A stretch of DNA of 64,000 bases, from NCBI RefSeq assembly GCF_901472535.1, contig NZ_LR590470.1, positions 2,852,001 to 2,916,000 on the forward strand, written 5' to 3'. Source of the DNA: Sphingobacterium daejeonense. GTDB taxonomy: Bacteria > Bacteroidota > Bacteroidia > Sphingobacteriales > Sphingobacteriaceae. The position numbers and the translations under genes were made by a program. Below the pieces are notes generated by a model. That model ran no database searches and was not told the origin of the DNA. It saw nothing but the letters and a program-made list of their open reading frames with translations. Positions within the stretch are counted from its first letter, which is position 1. Each line of letters opens with the position of its first letter. Shown piece after piece: positions 17,536-26,210 of this stretch.

Positions 17536-18913
17536 ATGTCTACAGGGTTAATTTCACAAGATACTATTATTGCATTGGCGACCTCTCCAGGTGCTAATGG
17601 TGCTATTGCTGTTATTCGTCTTTCAGGATCTAAAGCAATTGCTTTGGTCAATGAAGTCTTTAAAGGTAAAGACTTGACAAAGCAGGCCTCTCATACTGTT
17701 CATTTCGGAACGATTAGGGATGGTGAAAGCATTATCGATGAGGTTCTGGCTACAATTTTTGTCGGCCCCAATTCGTATACGAAAGAAGATACTGTTGAAA
17801 TATCGACTCATAATTCAGCTTATATTATTGAGCGAATTATTACCCTATTGATCAAAAAAGGTGCTCGAGCGGCACGTGCTGGGGAGTTTACATTACGCGC
17901 GTTCCTAAACGGCGGAATGGATCTTTCTCAAGCTGAAGCCGTAGCCGACCTGATTGCCTCCAATTCGGCAGCATCTCATCAAATCGCAATGCAGCAGATG
18001 CGTGGCGGTTTCTCTAACCAACTAAAGAAACTCCGCGAAGACTTGGTCCACTTTGCTTCATTGATTGAACTGGAACTGGATTTCTCTGAAGAAGATGTGG
18101 AGTTTTGCCAACCGTGATCAATTAAAAGCTTTGATTCAGCAGATTCATGCTGTTATCGCTAAACTAATCCGTTCGTTTGAACAAGGGAATGTGTTGAAGA
18201 ATGGGGTTCCAGTTGTTATTGCCGGCAAGCCAAATGTTGGTAAGTCTACCCTACTCAATGCCTTATTGAACGAGGAACGTGCTATTGTTTCTGATATCGC
18301 GGGTACGACACGTGACACGATTGAAGATGAAATCAATATCAATGGTGTAACTTTCCGTTTTATCGACACTGCAGGAATCCGTCATACCGAGGATGTTGTT
18401 GAGGCCATCGGCGTGGAAAGAACTCGTGAAAAAATGAAACAGGCAAGATTGATTATCTACCTCTTCGACCCTACTCAAGACCAGATCTCAGGAGTGCAAG
18501 AACAAATTGAATACGTGGAAGGACTGAATATTCCGTTTGTCACTATTATTAATAAGTCTGACCTGATCACAGATGCTCAAAAAGAAGAATATGCCGTGCT
18601 GAATCCAATCTATATTTCTGCTAAACACCAAATCGGTATCGAAGAACTGAAAGAAGAACTCCTAAATCAAGTTAACCTTTCGAATATCAATACCGATGAT
18701 GTCATGGTAACCAATATCCGCCATGTGGAAGCTCTGCAAAATACTCAAGAGGCTTTGGAAAAGGTATTGTATGGAATTGATAACCCGATTACATCGGATT
18801 TCCTGGCAATGGATATTAGACAAGCGCTGCATCACTTAGGGGAAATTACTGGGACAGTTACTACAGATGATCTGTTGGATAATATATTTAGTAAGTTTTG
18901 TATCGGGAAGTAA
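17536..18913 (+). CDS. mnmE: tRNA modification GTPase MnmE (one frameshift)
   Basis: A protein of about 458 aa that, with MnmG, installs the 5-carboxymethylaminomethyl group on wobble uridine of tRNAs. N-terminal folate-binding domain ('[23 protein letters not shown]'), helical domain, and inserted G domain with '[12 protein letters not shown]' (P-loop), '[12 protein letters not shown]', 'DTAGIR' and 'NKSD'. It ends with the essential C-terminal motif FCIGK. The frame breaks at 18103-18106, where TTTT should be TTT (EEDVEFANRDQL). Because the gene is highly conserved this is probably a sequencing error. Its last 17 bp are the left attachment repeat of the mobile element. Confidence 0.93.
18897..18913 (+). 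repeat. attL-like direct repeat in mnmE 3' end
   Basis: TTTGTATCGGGAAGTAA recurs exactly at 43693-43709; after one mismatch both continue with CATG. It encodes the last residues and stop codon of mnmE, so insertion leaves the gene intact. A tyrosine integrase gene starts 800 bp inward, as expected for an attachment site. Confidence 0.85.
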
Positions 18914-19036
18914 CCATGATAATTTAGGATTATTTAAAAACACTTATAAACACTAAAATAGCTGATTACTAATTAAAAATGATTATCTAAATTATTACAA
19001 ATAATCAATATTACCAAATAATTAATCAAATATTTG

Positions 19037-19044
19037 TACCTTTG
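19037..19044 (+). promoter_or_regulatory. Left-end promoter element (TACCTTTG) among GTACCT repeats
   Basis: TACCTTTG fits TAnnTTTG and lies about 100 bp before the first gene of the element. GTACCT occurs three times between 19036 and 19083, and AATTATTAC/AATAATTAAT-like repeats lie between attL and here. Such repeats next to attL could be integrase arm sites. Confidence 0.4.
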
Positions 19045-19144
19045 ATGTACCTAATTTATTTACAATTTATTTTTTGTACCTAATTAGGTTTACAAAGTTT
19101 ACATATTTTACTTATTTAAACAAGTATAAACTAATTTAAATTTA

Positions 19145-19708
19145 ATGAGCTCCAATATTCAAGTCACTAGGATTTGCCAACATTGTTCCAAAGAATTTAT
19201 TGCCAAAACAACTGTGACTAGATTTTGCTCTGATTTATGCGCAAAAAGAAATTACAAATTAAGGCAGAAGCTCGAAAAGATCAACAGCTCCGACATTGAG
19301 ACTGCTAATCAAAGAATAAAGGTCACCCCAAATAATGTAAAAGATATCACAAGCAAAGAGTACCTATCAGTTACTGAGGTTGGCCAATTGATAGGTTGCT
19401 CCAGGCAGAACGTTTATAAATTGATTAACACCGGAAAACTGACCGCATCCAATCCATTAGAGAGAAAGACTATTATAAAAAGATCCGATGTCGACAAGAT
19501 GCTTAAAGATAATGAAGTCAAAAATAAACAGAACCATGTAATTATTGATGAGACTCCTGAATATTACTCTATGCATGAGATAGAGGTTAAATTCAATATG
19601 TCAGAAAAGGCAATTTATGAATTGATTAAAAGGAATGGATTAGAGAAAATTAAAAGGGGCAGATACTCATTGGTTCTGAAGAAAGAAATAGATAACCTAT
19701 TAAGCTAA
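19145..19708 (+). CDS. Zinc-finger/double HTH DNA-binding protein
   Basis: A 187-aa protein. Residues 8-36 form a Cys4-type zinc knuckle ('CQHCSKEF' and 'RFCSDLCAKRNYK'). Two excisionase/MerR-like helix-turn-helix segments follow: 'YLSVTEVGQLIGCSRQNVYKLI' (about 75-125) and 'YYSMHEIEVKFNMSEKAIYELI' (about 140-186). It lies four bases upstream of the integrase, so it is a good candidate for a recombination directionality factor or integrase regulator. Such zinc-ribbon/HTH proteins commonly precede integrases in Bacteroidota elements. Confidence 0.75.
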   Translation: MSSNIQVTRICQHCSKEFIAKTTVTRFCSDLCAKRNYKLRQKLEKINSSDIETANQRIKVTPNNVKDITSKEYLSVTEVGQLIGCSRQNVYKLINTGKLTASNPLERKTIIKRSDVDKMLKDNEVKNKQNHVIIDETPEYYSMHEIEVKFNMSEKAIYELIKRNGLEKIKRGRYSLVLKKEIDNLLS

Positions 19709-19712
19709 AATC

Positions 19713-20860
19713 ATGATAAAGGTAAAAGTAAGAAACAAACCCTTAACAGACAAAAGGAAGCTATCTCTTTATCTTGATTTCTATCCAGCTATTCTAAAAG
19801 ATGGCAAGGAAACTAGAAGAGAATTTATCAAGACTTATATTTATGCTAAGCCGAAATCCGATCAAGAGAAACAACACAATAGAGAGAAACTTTCATTTGC
19901 TGAAGCATTAAGGCTTCGTAGAGAAAACGAAGTAAATAAACCTGAGATTTATGCAAGCCATGAAAAAGAGCTTCTTAGACGTCAGGAAATCGGATCAAGA
20001 TCTTTTAACAAATATTTTCTTAAGCTGGCCAAAAAGAGAAAAACTTCCAATTATAAAACTTGGTTGACCTCTATTGACTACCTAAATGCATTCCATCCTA
20101 ATGAGTTAACTTTTAAAGACCTGACAGTTAACTTTATTGAAAATTTCAGAGATTACCTTTTATCAGCTCCTTCAATTAGATCCAAGACATCCAAAATATC
20201 CAGGAATACCGCATCGAGTTATTATCTTAAGTTCAAAGCTGCACTGAAGCAAGCCTATAAAGATGGACTTATTGAATCAGACCTGGGGTCACGTGTAGAA
20301 GCGATCAAAGTAGAGGATTCAAATCGTGAGTTTTTAACCATTGAGGAGTTAAACTCTTTAGTCCACACACCGTGTGTGGATCCATTGATGAAAAAAGCGC
20401 ATTGTTCAGCGCATTGACGGGATTGAGATTTTCAGATATTAAAGGGTTACGGATCGCACAAGTTGTTAAAACAGACTTAGGTTATCACCTTGAATTCACC
20501 CAACAAAAAACCGGCAAATTTGAAAGACAGCCAATTAGTGATCAAGCATACAAAATGCTTAATCTTAAGGAAGGATCCAGAGGGAATGATCTTGTCTTTA
20601 AAGGACTTAAATATAGTGCATACAACAATAAGTTTCTTGCTCAGTGGATCGGGGCTGCAGGAATAACGAAAAATATAACTTTTCATAATTTTAGACATAC
20701 ATTTGCCACTCTTCAATTGCATTATGGAACAGATATTTACACCGTTTCCAAGCTTCTTGGTCATAAATCATTGAAAACAACTCAGATATATACCAAAGTT
20801 TTGGACCAAGCAAAACAAGATGCTGTGAATAAGATTAAGTTAAATTTTGATAATGAATAG
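19713..20860 (+). CDS. Tyrosine site-specific recombinase (one frameshift)
   Basis: An integrase of about 382 aa. Arm/SAM-like N-terminal region ('[10 protein letters not shown]'), core-binding domain ('[19 protein letters not shown]'), and a catalytic domain with R in '[14 protein letters not shown]', HxxR in '[11 protein letters not shown]', H in '[15 protein letters not shown]' and the Tyr nucleophile in QIY. The frame breaks at about 20399, where GCGGCA appears to have lost a G ([12 protein letters not shown]). It belongs to the phage-integrase group with an SAM-like domain typical of Bacteroidota elements. It should recombine the 17-bp site at the mnmE 3' end. Confidence 0.9.
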
Positions 20861-20863
20861 GTT

Positions 20864-21703
20864 ATGAAAGTAAGAGATTATATTCCTTTTTGGGGATTTG
20901 TATTTAGTTCTGAAACAATGCTTAGAATTGGAGATGGAGATCTCTATGGTCTACTTGATAGTGAGAGTAATGAAGTTTTAATGACTTCAATCAAAGGTAA
21001 TTATATATATACTCAACATCTTTTTGAAGATGAAAAATATGAAGATTTTGAACTTGATGACAGTTTAATTTATGCTTTATATTGTGATGATCACCTTCAT
21101 TTTACTACCTATATAAATAAAGTTGAGCCCGAAAATGTTACAATAGAATTAAGGTATTTATATGACAACTATGTAGAGAATGGTGGAAAGGCATTAGATT
21201 GGTTAAATCTAATGATCCTAGATGTTGGAACAATGATAACTAATTATAATATAGAAATTAGGCACACCATTCAAAAGAATATTATGGAGTGGTACGAAAC
21301 TGCTGTGAAGTACGATAAATATTTTAAAGATAATTCGGTCGATCCTGGCTTTTTCGATTCCCCCAAAGAGATAAACTCACTTGAGGATATATTTGATCCT
21401 AAATACCATAATTATATCTTTAAGTTCCTGGATGCTATTAGAGTAAGTAACCCTCCTGTGTTAAATAGCGAATATAAATTTATTGAAGGTCAGGGGAATA
21501 AAGGTTTTTTAGGTATGTTCCTAAGAAAGTTAAAAGAGGAAGGTGTCATAAAAATAAAACTCATTCCGGAACATTCATCACAAATCTCAAAATTATTTGG
21601 ATTCAATAATAGACTATTATTTAGCCAAAACAGAAATTATCTATTTTTAGACAATCAAGTTTCAATCGAACGAAAAATTCAAAGTATAATAAAGAGTATT
21701 TAA
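20864..21703 (+). CDS. Unknown protein, possible cargo of the element
   Basis: A 279-aa soluble acidic protein starting three bases after the integrase stop. I do not recognise a family. It has no signal peptide or membrane segment and contains 'MLRIGDGDLYGLLDSESNEV', an acidic middle and a C-terminal part with 'FLGMFLRKLKEEGVIKIKLIPEHSSQISKLFGF'. The position between integrase and the next promoter is one where mobile elements often carry accessory or defence cargo. That role is inference only. Confidence 0.7.
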   Translation: MKVRDYIPFWGFVFSSETMLRIGDGDLYGLLDSESNEVLMTSIKGNYIYTQHLFEDEKYEDFELDDSLIYALYCDDHLHFTTYINKVEPENVTIELRYLYDNYVENGGKALDWLNLMILDVGTMITNYNIEIRHTIQKNIMEWYETAVKYDKYFKDNSVDPGFFDSPKEINSLEDIFDPKYHNYIFKFLDAIRVSNPPVLNSEYKFIEGQGNKGFLGMFLRKLKEEGVIKIKLIPEHSSQISKLFGFNNRLLFSQNRNYLFLDNQVSIERKIQSIIKSI

Positions 21704-21717
21704 AATAAATTTTCTCG

Positions 21718-21764
21718 ACTGTCGAAATAGTCGAATTGGTCGAAATATTTCTAGCTTAACTTTG
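21718..21764 (+). promoter_or_regulatory. Promoter with TCGAA repeats (possible operator)
   Basis: TAACTTTG (21757-21764) with TTGG at 21736-21739 gives a well-spaced Bacteroidota promoter 24 bp before the next gene. Three GTCGAA units with a 9-10-bp period (21719-21746) overlap the -33 region, a plausible repressor operator. Confidence 0.55.
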
Positions 21765-21788
21765 TCATGGATATTAAATTAAATTGAT

Positions 21789-22133
21789 ATGCTTGACATA
21801 AACTTAACATTTGATCAACTTCCTTCTGAAGTTGCTAGGCAAGGGAAAATGCTAGATAAAATAATCGATATTTTATCGAATAATGAACATTCAATTGTTT
21901 CAGCAGAATTTGAAGATAGACTTCTAGTTTTTAACGAAGCCTGCCAATACTTAAATCTTTCAAAACCTACCGTATATCGCAAAGTTTCAAACAGAGAGAT
22001 CCCCCATATTAAAAGAGGAAGGAAACTATACTTTTATGTTAGTGAGCTAAATGCCTACCTCAAAAAAGGTAAAAGAAAAACCCTAGAAGAAATCCAAGAA
22101 GAAGCTAACCAATTCGATAAAAAAAGGAGATAA
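21789..22133 (+). CDS. Excisionase-like HTH protein
   Basis: A 114-aa protein. Residues 40-95 contain the helix_turn_helix/excisionase fold 'LVFNEACQYLNLSKPTVYRKVSNREIPHIKRGRKLYFYVSELNAYL'-type segment (named here by its ends: LVFNEACQYL to SELNAYL). The tail is lysine-rich ('GKRKTLEEIQEEANQF'). It heads the replication module and is the common small regulator/Xis seen before AAA ATPase genes in Bacteroidota elements. Confidence 0.8.
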   Translation: MLDINLTFDQLPSEVARQGKMLDKIIDILSNNEHSIVSAEFEDRLLVFNEACQYLNLSKPTVYRKVSNREIPHIKRGRKLYFYVSELNAYLKKGKRKTLEEIQEEANQFDKKRR

Positions 22134-22150
22134 ATCCTATCTCCTTTAAG
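22124..22150 (+). terminator. Terminator-like hairpin
   Basis: AAAGGAGAT and ATCTCCTTT pair across AAATCCT, overlapping the stop codon of the HTH gene. The T-tract is short. Confidence 0.45.
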
Positions 22151-22254
22151 TACACTAAACAAACAAAATCCACACATCAGAAAACCAACTACAGGTTTCA
22201 GCACGGAGCTGAAGCCAAGGAATTTATTGTTTAATTAATTCAATAGTTAAAGGT

Positions 22255-22377
22255 ATGAAAAATACTGTAAATAAACAAGTTAAACCTTGTTTAAGTCGAG
22301 ATTTAAGATTGTGTGAGGAATGGATGATTATACCAGTATTATCCTCAAAGATTGGAGGTATAAATGGGCGCTCCTAA
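22255..22377 (+). CDS. Small protein overlapping the ATPase start
   Basis: A 40-aa reading frame (MKNTVNKQVKPCLSRDLRLC...) that overlaps the ATPase gene by 14 bp, which suggests translational coupling. It has two cysteines and no known family. It could be a leader peptide. Support is only the start, the overlap and its place, so confidence is low. Confidence 0.35.
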   Translation: MKNTVNKQVKPCLSRDLRLCEEWMIIPVLSSKIGGINGRS

Positions 22378-23485
22378 ACTAAAGGCACTTGAAATTCAAA
22401 AGGCAGTTGAACAATCATTCAACAGTTTCCAACAACCGGATATAAATGACAAACTATTAGATCTTTTAAAGAAATCGGAACTCAATCCTGATTCAAATTT
22501 TGATAAACCTGAATCTGTTTTGTCAATAATGCAACCTAATGGAGAAGTACCAATGTTCGTAAGGGGTTCGATATCACAAATTAACGGTAAAGCTAAAAGT
22601 GGGAAAAGTACATTTCTAACCATCGCAGTTGCAAATGCAATAAATGGCAGTGATTATGACGAAGAGGTTTCCTTCATAGCAAAGGGAAATATTAGAGTAC
22701 TATGGTTTGATACAGAGCAAGGTGGATATTATGCGCACCGAACATACAAAATGACATTAGCCAAGCTCAAAAGCGATAAATTATTGCTACTAAAATATTT
22801 CGATCTACGGGAACATGATGCAGAAACTCGCTTAAAAATGATTCAATTAGCATTAGAGATAAATCAAGAAATAGGGCTGGTGATTATCGATGGCACTAGA
22901 GACTTATTATATGATTACAACGATCCCAAGGAATCATCCAAGCTGGTAACTGAACTCATGAGGCTTTCAACCACCTACAACTGTCATATCGTGAATGTCC
23001 TTCACTTGAATAAAAGCAATGGAGAATCAAGGGGACATCTCGGAACAGAGCTTGACAATAAATGCACATTGACCATGGTTGTTAACAAACTCGAAGATAC
23101 AAATGGAGCATCGATTGAAACAAAACTCAATAGAGATGCCCCTATCCTACCTATTGAATTAATCAGAGAAGATGATGGCGAAATATATTTAAGAGAAGGA
23201 TTTATTAATAGATCAGGAAATAAAGCTGAACCCATTACATTGCTAGATGAGGACCATATGAATATTTTAAAAGAAGTATTTACTAAAAAAAGTGAGTATA
23301 ACTCTGGGGAATTTAGCTCAGAATTAAAGAAAACGGTTTCTAGTTACATTAATCGAAGCGCTCCTGATTCATTTATTAGACCGCTGATTAAGCAATACCA
23401 AGCGAAGGGATTTGTTTCTTTTCAAGGTGGAGGGAATAAGCGGTCTATTAAGTTGGTTGAGTCTGTTAACAAACTACCTAACTAA
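22364..23485 (+). CDS. RecA-fold AAA ATPase, RepA/DnaB-helicase-like
   Basis: A 373-aa ATPase starting at ATG after AGATTGGAGG. Walker A 'INGKAKSGKSTFLT' near residue 70, 'VLWFDTEQGGY' with the Glu switch, Walker B 'LVIIDGTRDLLYDY' near 185, and 'VNVLHLNKSNGESRGHLGTEL' matching RepA/RSF1010-type hexameric helicases. Such genes are standard in Bacteroidota prophages and mobilisable elements, next to Toprim primase genes, and probably drive replication of the excised element. Confidence 0.85.
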   Translation: MGAPKLKALEIQKAVEQSFNSFQQPDINDKLLDLLKKSELNPDSNFDKPESVLSIMQPNGEVPMFVRGSISQINGKAKSGKSTFLTIAVANAINGSDYDEEVSFIAKGNIRVLWFDTEQGGYYAHRTYKMTLAKLKSDKLLLLKYFDLREHDAETRLKMIQLALEINQEIGLVIIDGTRDLLYDYNDPKESSKLVTELMRLSTTYNCHIVNVLHLNKSNGESRGHLGTELDNKCTLTMVVNKLEDTNGASIETKLNRDAPILPIELIREDDGEIYLREGFINRSGNKAEPITLLDEDHMNILKEVFTKKSEYNSGEFSSELKKTVSSYINRSAPDSFIRPLIKQYQAKGFVSFQGGGNKRSIKLVESVNKLPN

Positions 23486-23506
23486 CTCAAACACCAAGGT
23501 TAATTC

Positions 23507-23556
23507 AGTCAGTTGGTTGCCCCTTATATATATAAGGGCAACTAACCAACTAACTG
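23507..23556 (+). promoter_or_regulatory. Long inverted repeat between ATPase and primase genes
   Basis: CAGTCAGTTGGTTGCCCCTT pairs with AAGGGCAACTAACCAACTAACTG around ATATATAT, with a few bulges. It may be a terminator/anti-terminator or an origin-like hairpin within the replication module. Confidence 0.45.
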
Positions 23557-23584
23557 GGATTACAGTTTCATAAAATTACTGAGT

Positions 23585-24670
23585 ATGTCAAACTATAGAT
23601 ATCAACTGGAACCATATCGCGGAATGAGATCGAGATACGAATGTCCTAGCTGTGGAAAGAAAGGAAAGTTTGCCAAGTACATTGATATAAAAACAAGGGA
23701 ATACGTGGACACTTTGGTAGGTAGATGTGAGAGGTCCGGAAGCTGCGGTCACCATTATACCCCTAGTCAATACTTTGAGGACAACAACATCAAACCTGCA
23801 AAAAGAGAATTTCATAGACCGGTCCGCATAGCAAAGAAGGAAACAAACCATATTGAAAATGATATCCTAAAGAATTCATTGAATGCATATGATCAGAATA
23901 ACTTTGTTGAGTACTTATTGAGCAGGTACGGTACTGAAATAACTATGAAAGCTGTTGTTGATTATAGGATAGGTACTTCTAAACATTGGCAAGGCTCAAC
24001 AGTCTTTTGGCAAGTAGATAAGGACTCAAAAATTAGAAGCGGCAAGATCATGCTTTACAACCCTGAAACATGCAAAAGGATCAGAGAACCCTTCAGTCAT
24101 ATTCAATGGGTTCATTCTGCCCTTAAGATTAAAGATTTCAATCTTTCTCAATGCTTATTTGGCGAACACCTTTTAAATGGCAACAACAAGCCTGTGGCAA
24201 TAGTAGAAAGCGAAAAGAGTGCTATAATAGCTAGTCTATATTTTCCGAAATACATTTGGCTTGCATGCTGTAGCCTACAAGGCTTAAATAAGACGAAATG
24301 CGAGGTGTTAAGAGGACGTGAGGTTATATTATTCCCCGATTTAAAAGGCTTGCACACGTGGCAGGAAAAGGCATCAGAATTGAAAGAGCTTACCAAGATA
24401 ACCGTTTCTACATTTTTGGAGGAAAATGCAACTCAGGAGGAAATTGATCAAGGATTAGATATTGCAGATTACCTTTTAAAATATGATTTGAGTGAATTTT
24501 CGGAAACCATAAAAAAGGAAAATAGCGAATCACAATTAATAGAGTTTCTATCAGAGCTGTCTACATTTATCCCTGAGAAGGAACAAGTATCAGATGGAAT
24601 TGAAACCATTGAAGATTTCAAACAGTACATCATTGATGCGACAGCCAATCCAAATGGCAAAAGAATTTGA
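23585..24670 (+). CDS. DUF6371-type protein with Toprim-like region (primase-like)
   Basis: A 361-aa protein. The N-terminus has a zinc ribbon ('YECPSCGKKGKFAKY', then 'VGRCERSGSCGHHYTPSQYF') as in DUF6371 proteins of Bacteroidota mobile elements. A Toprim-like core follows in 'PVAIVESEKSAIIASLYFP' and 'VILFPDLKGLHTW'. It is likely the primase-like partner of the upstream ATPase. A 26-residue frame (MAKEFELRTIYRIMHMNGY..., 24654-24734) overlaps the end in another frame; if a base is missing the protein would extend to 24734. Confidence 0.75.
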   Translation: MSNYRYQLEPYRGMRSRYECPSCGKKGKFAKYIDIKTREYVDTLVGRCERSGSCGHHYTPSQYFEDNNIKPAKREFHRPVRIAKKETNHIENDILKNSLNAYDQNNFVEYLLSRYGTEITMKAVVDYRIGTSKHWQGSTVFWQVDKDSKIRSGKIMLYNPETCKRIREPFSHIQWVHSALKIKDFNLSQCLFGEHLLNGNNKPVAIVESEKSAIIASLYFPKYIWLACCSLQGLNKTKCEVLRGREVILFPDLKGLHTWQEKASELKELTKITVSTFLEENATQEEIDQGLDIADYLLKYDLSEFSETIKKENSESQLIEFLSELSTFIPEKEQVSDGIETIEDFKQYIIDATANPNGKRI

Positions 24671-24755
24671 ATTAAGAACTATATACCGCATCATGCACAT
24701 GAATGGGTATAAAGAATTTGAAAACAAGTATTAAACAATAAAACAGGAGGAAAAG

Positions 24756-24860
24756 ATGAGAAGGAAGATTGTTAATCCAAACGATTCAAACAAGAACAGA
24801 AAGAACCGGTTAAATGCTAATCATTTCATTGCGTTTGACAGGAAGTATAAAACCCGGTGA
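24756..24860 (+). CDS. Very small basic protein
   Basis: A 34-aa frame, MRRKIVNPNDSNKNRKNR..., behind a strong AGGAGG ribosome-binding site. It overlaps the next frame by 47 bp. Unknown function; it may be the true N-terminus of the following gene if a base is miscalled. Confidence 0.4.
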   Translation: MRRKIVNPNDSNKNRKNRLNANHFIAFDRKYKTR

Positions 24861-25233
24861 TTTAGTTTACCATTATACCTTATTCCACGAACCAGGAAAT
24901 ATATCGGTTTATACTTTGAGAGGAAAGAAGTTCTGTACCGTATGGTATGAAAACGGTAATGAATTCATTGATAACGTTCATGAGCTTTCCGAGGCATTGG
25001 GATATGAAACAACTCTTCAGATGTTGGGAGACTACCATTTTTGGGAAACTGCCATTGGACTCAAAGAGAGGTTTGGAGTATGGCCGATCTATCGCTTCAA
25101 TTGGCTTGAGGTGAATTATGGGACAAAGATATTTCGAATTGACAAAACCACGGGAATTGAAGCTCAGGAGCTATCAGAGTATATAAGGGATAAATGGTTG
25201 GATAGTGTAGAGATGATGAAACGATGCGGTTAA
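24814..25233 (+). CDS. Hypothetical protein, 'GY-LQM' family member 1
   Basis: A 139-aa soluble protein of unknown function. The centre 'HELSEALGYETTLQMLGDYHFWETAI' resembles the ends of two other small proteins in this element at 25224-25500 ('IAMGYNNHLQMMSKDHVIGLF') and 30357-30631 ('NILGYNSMQEALQVDEIMDFY'). Each also has aromatic beta-strand-like sequence before this helix. The start is uncertain because of the overlapping upstream frame with a better ribosome-binding site. Confidence 0.6.
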   Translation: MLIISLRLTGSIKPGDLVYHYTLFHEPGNISVYTLRGKKFCTVWYENGNEFIDNVHELSEALGYETTLQMLGDYHFWETAIGLKERFGVWPIYRFNWLEVNYGTKIFRIDKTTGIEAQELSEYIRDKWLDSVEMMKRCG

Positions 25234-25500
25234 ATACAAAGGAAAAGCTAAAGAAATTGTTGGGGTTGTCAAATGACTGCCAACTAGTTGGATTTGATGG
25301 TGATATTAACTACCGGTACTACATCTATGAATGCAACGGCAAAAGATTCAAGATTATATGTGACCGCATCACCAAGGAACATTACATAAAAACTTGACGA
25401 TGATTTTGCTATTGCTATGGGATATAACAACCATCTTCAAATGATGTCAAAGGATCATGTAATAGGACTTTTTGAATCAATAAGAAAAGATATATGGTAG
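25224..25500 (+). CDS. Small protein, 'GY-LQM' family member 2 (frameshift)
   Basis: About 91 aa, starting MRLNTKEKLKKLLGLSNDC and overlapping the end of the previous gene by 10 bp. The frame breaks near 25393-25396 (ACTTGAC, one extra T) and continues as 'DDDFAIAMGYNNHLQMMSKD'. Paralogue-like to its upstream neighbour and to 30357-30631. Function unknown. Confidence 0.55.
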
Positions 25501-25535
25501 ATGGGTGTTTAAGAGGGTTTGATACGGAGGTTAAA

Positions 25536-26021
25536 ATGAATAATAAAAAGAAATCAATGTTAGAGGCATTGAAAGCAAAAATGGGGAATGTGACTGCAGC
25601 TTGCCATGCGGTGGGGGTTAGTAGAAAAACTTTTTATCAATGGAAGAAAGAAGATGAGGAGTTTAGAACGAAATCTGAGGAAATGAGTGAAGTTGTATTG
25701 GATATTGTCGAGGACGCTTTGTTATCTCAGATTCAAAATGGTAATTCAACTTCTACGATATTCTATTTGAAAACTAAGGGTAAAAGCAGAGGATATATAG
25801 AGAAACAAGAAATTGAGAGTACGTCTAAAGTTGACGTCACATCAAACTCCTTAGACATTTCCTGTTTAACATTGGAAGAGAAAAAGACACTTAGGGATTT
25901 ACAACGTAAGCTCGTTAGTCATAATGAGCAAATAAACGAATCTAAGCGCACAATGATTGTGTTTACTAATGGTTCTAGATCAGAGAATGAAGAAGAGAAA
26001 GATATTGAATATGACGACTGA
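25536..26021 (+). CDS. Terminase-small-subunit-like HTH protein
   Basis: A 161-aa protein with an N-terminal homeodomain-like helix-turn-helix, 'MLEALKAKMGNVTAACHAVGVSRKTFYQWKKEDEEF', typical of phBC6A51-type proteins and small terminase subunits (given here as the span from MLEALKAK to KEDEEF). The tail is charged. I start at the ATG 25536 because of ACGGAGG seven bases upstream. No large terminase follows, so a DNA-recognition or regulatory role is equally possible. Confidence 0.65.
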   Translation: MNNKKKSMLEALKAKMGNVTAACHAVGVSRKTFYQWKKEDEEFRTKSEEMSEVVLDIVEDALLSQIQNGNSTSTIFYLKTKGKSRGYIEKQEIESTSKVDVTSNSLDISCLTLEEKKTLRDLQRKLVSHNEQINESKRTMIVFTNGSRSENEEEKDIEYDD

Positions 26022-26072
26022 AACAAAAGGTAACAAATATGTGTAAAAAAGAAGATTACTAAAATTTTTAGT

Positions 26073-26080
26073 TATATTTG
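26073..26080 (+). promoter_or_regulatory. Promoter -7 element (TATATTTG)
   Basis: TATATTTG, matching TAnnTTTG, lies 39 bp before a strong hairpin terminator at 26119-26147 and about 130 bp before the next gene. This layout suggests either an attenuator for the toxin-like pair or a short RNA of about 60 nt. Confidence 0.4.
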
Positions 26081-26118
26081 TTCATTCATAATTTAGGTTA
26101 ATAATTGGTTTGTAAAGT

Positions 26119-26147
26119 CCTTACACCTCCCCGGTGTAGGGATTTTT
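26119..26147 (+). terminator. Rho-independent terminator
   Basis: CCTTACACC and GGTGTAGGG form a 9-bp stem with one wobble, followed by ATTTTTA. It separates the terminase-like gene from the PIN cassette. Confidence 0.7.
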
Positions 26148-26210
26148 AAAATAATTTGATTATTTTGAATAAAAATATTATCAATCATTCTGATTTTGTT
26201 AATTTGCATT

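Noticed and set aside
18897..18913. tRNA gene as the integration target
   Set aside because: The repeat lies inside the mnmE coding end; no cloverleaf or T-loop sequence is near either copy.
24814..25233. HNH/ParB-like function for the 139-aa protein
   Set aside because: No catalytic or binding motif could be found; the only support is similarity to two other unknown small proteins.
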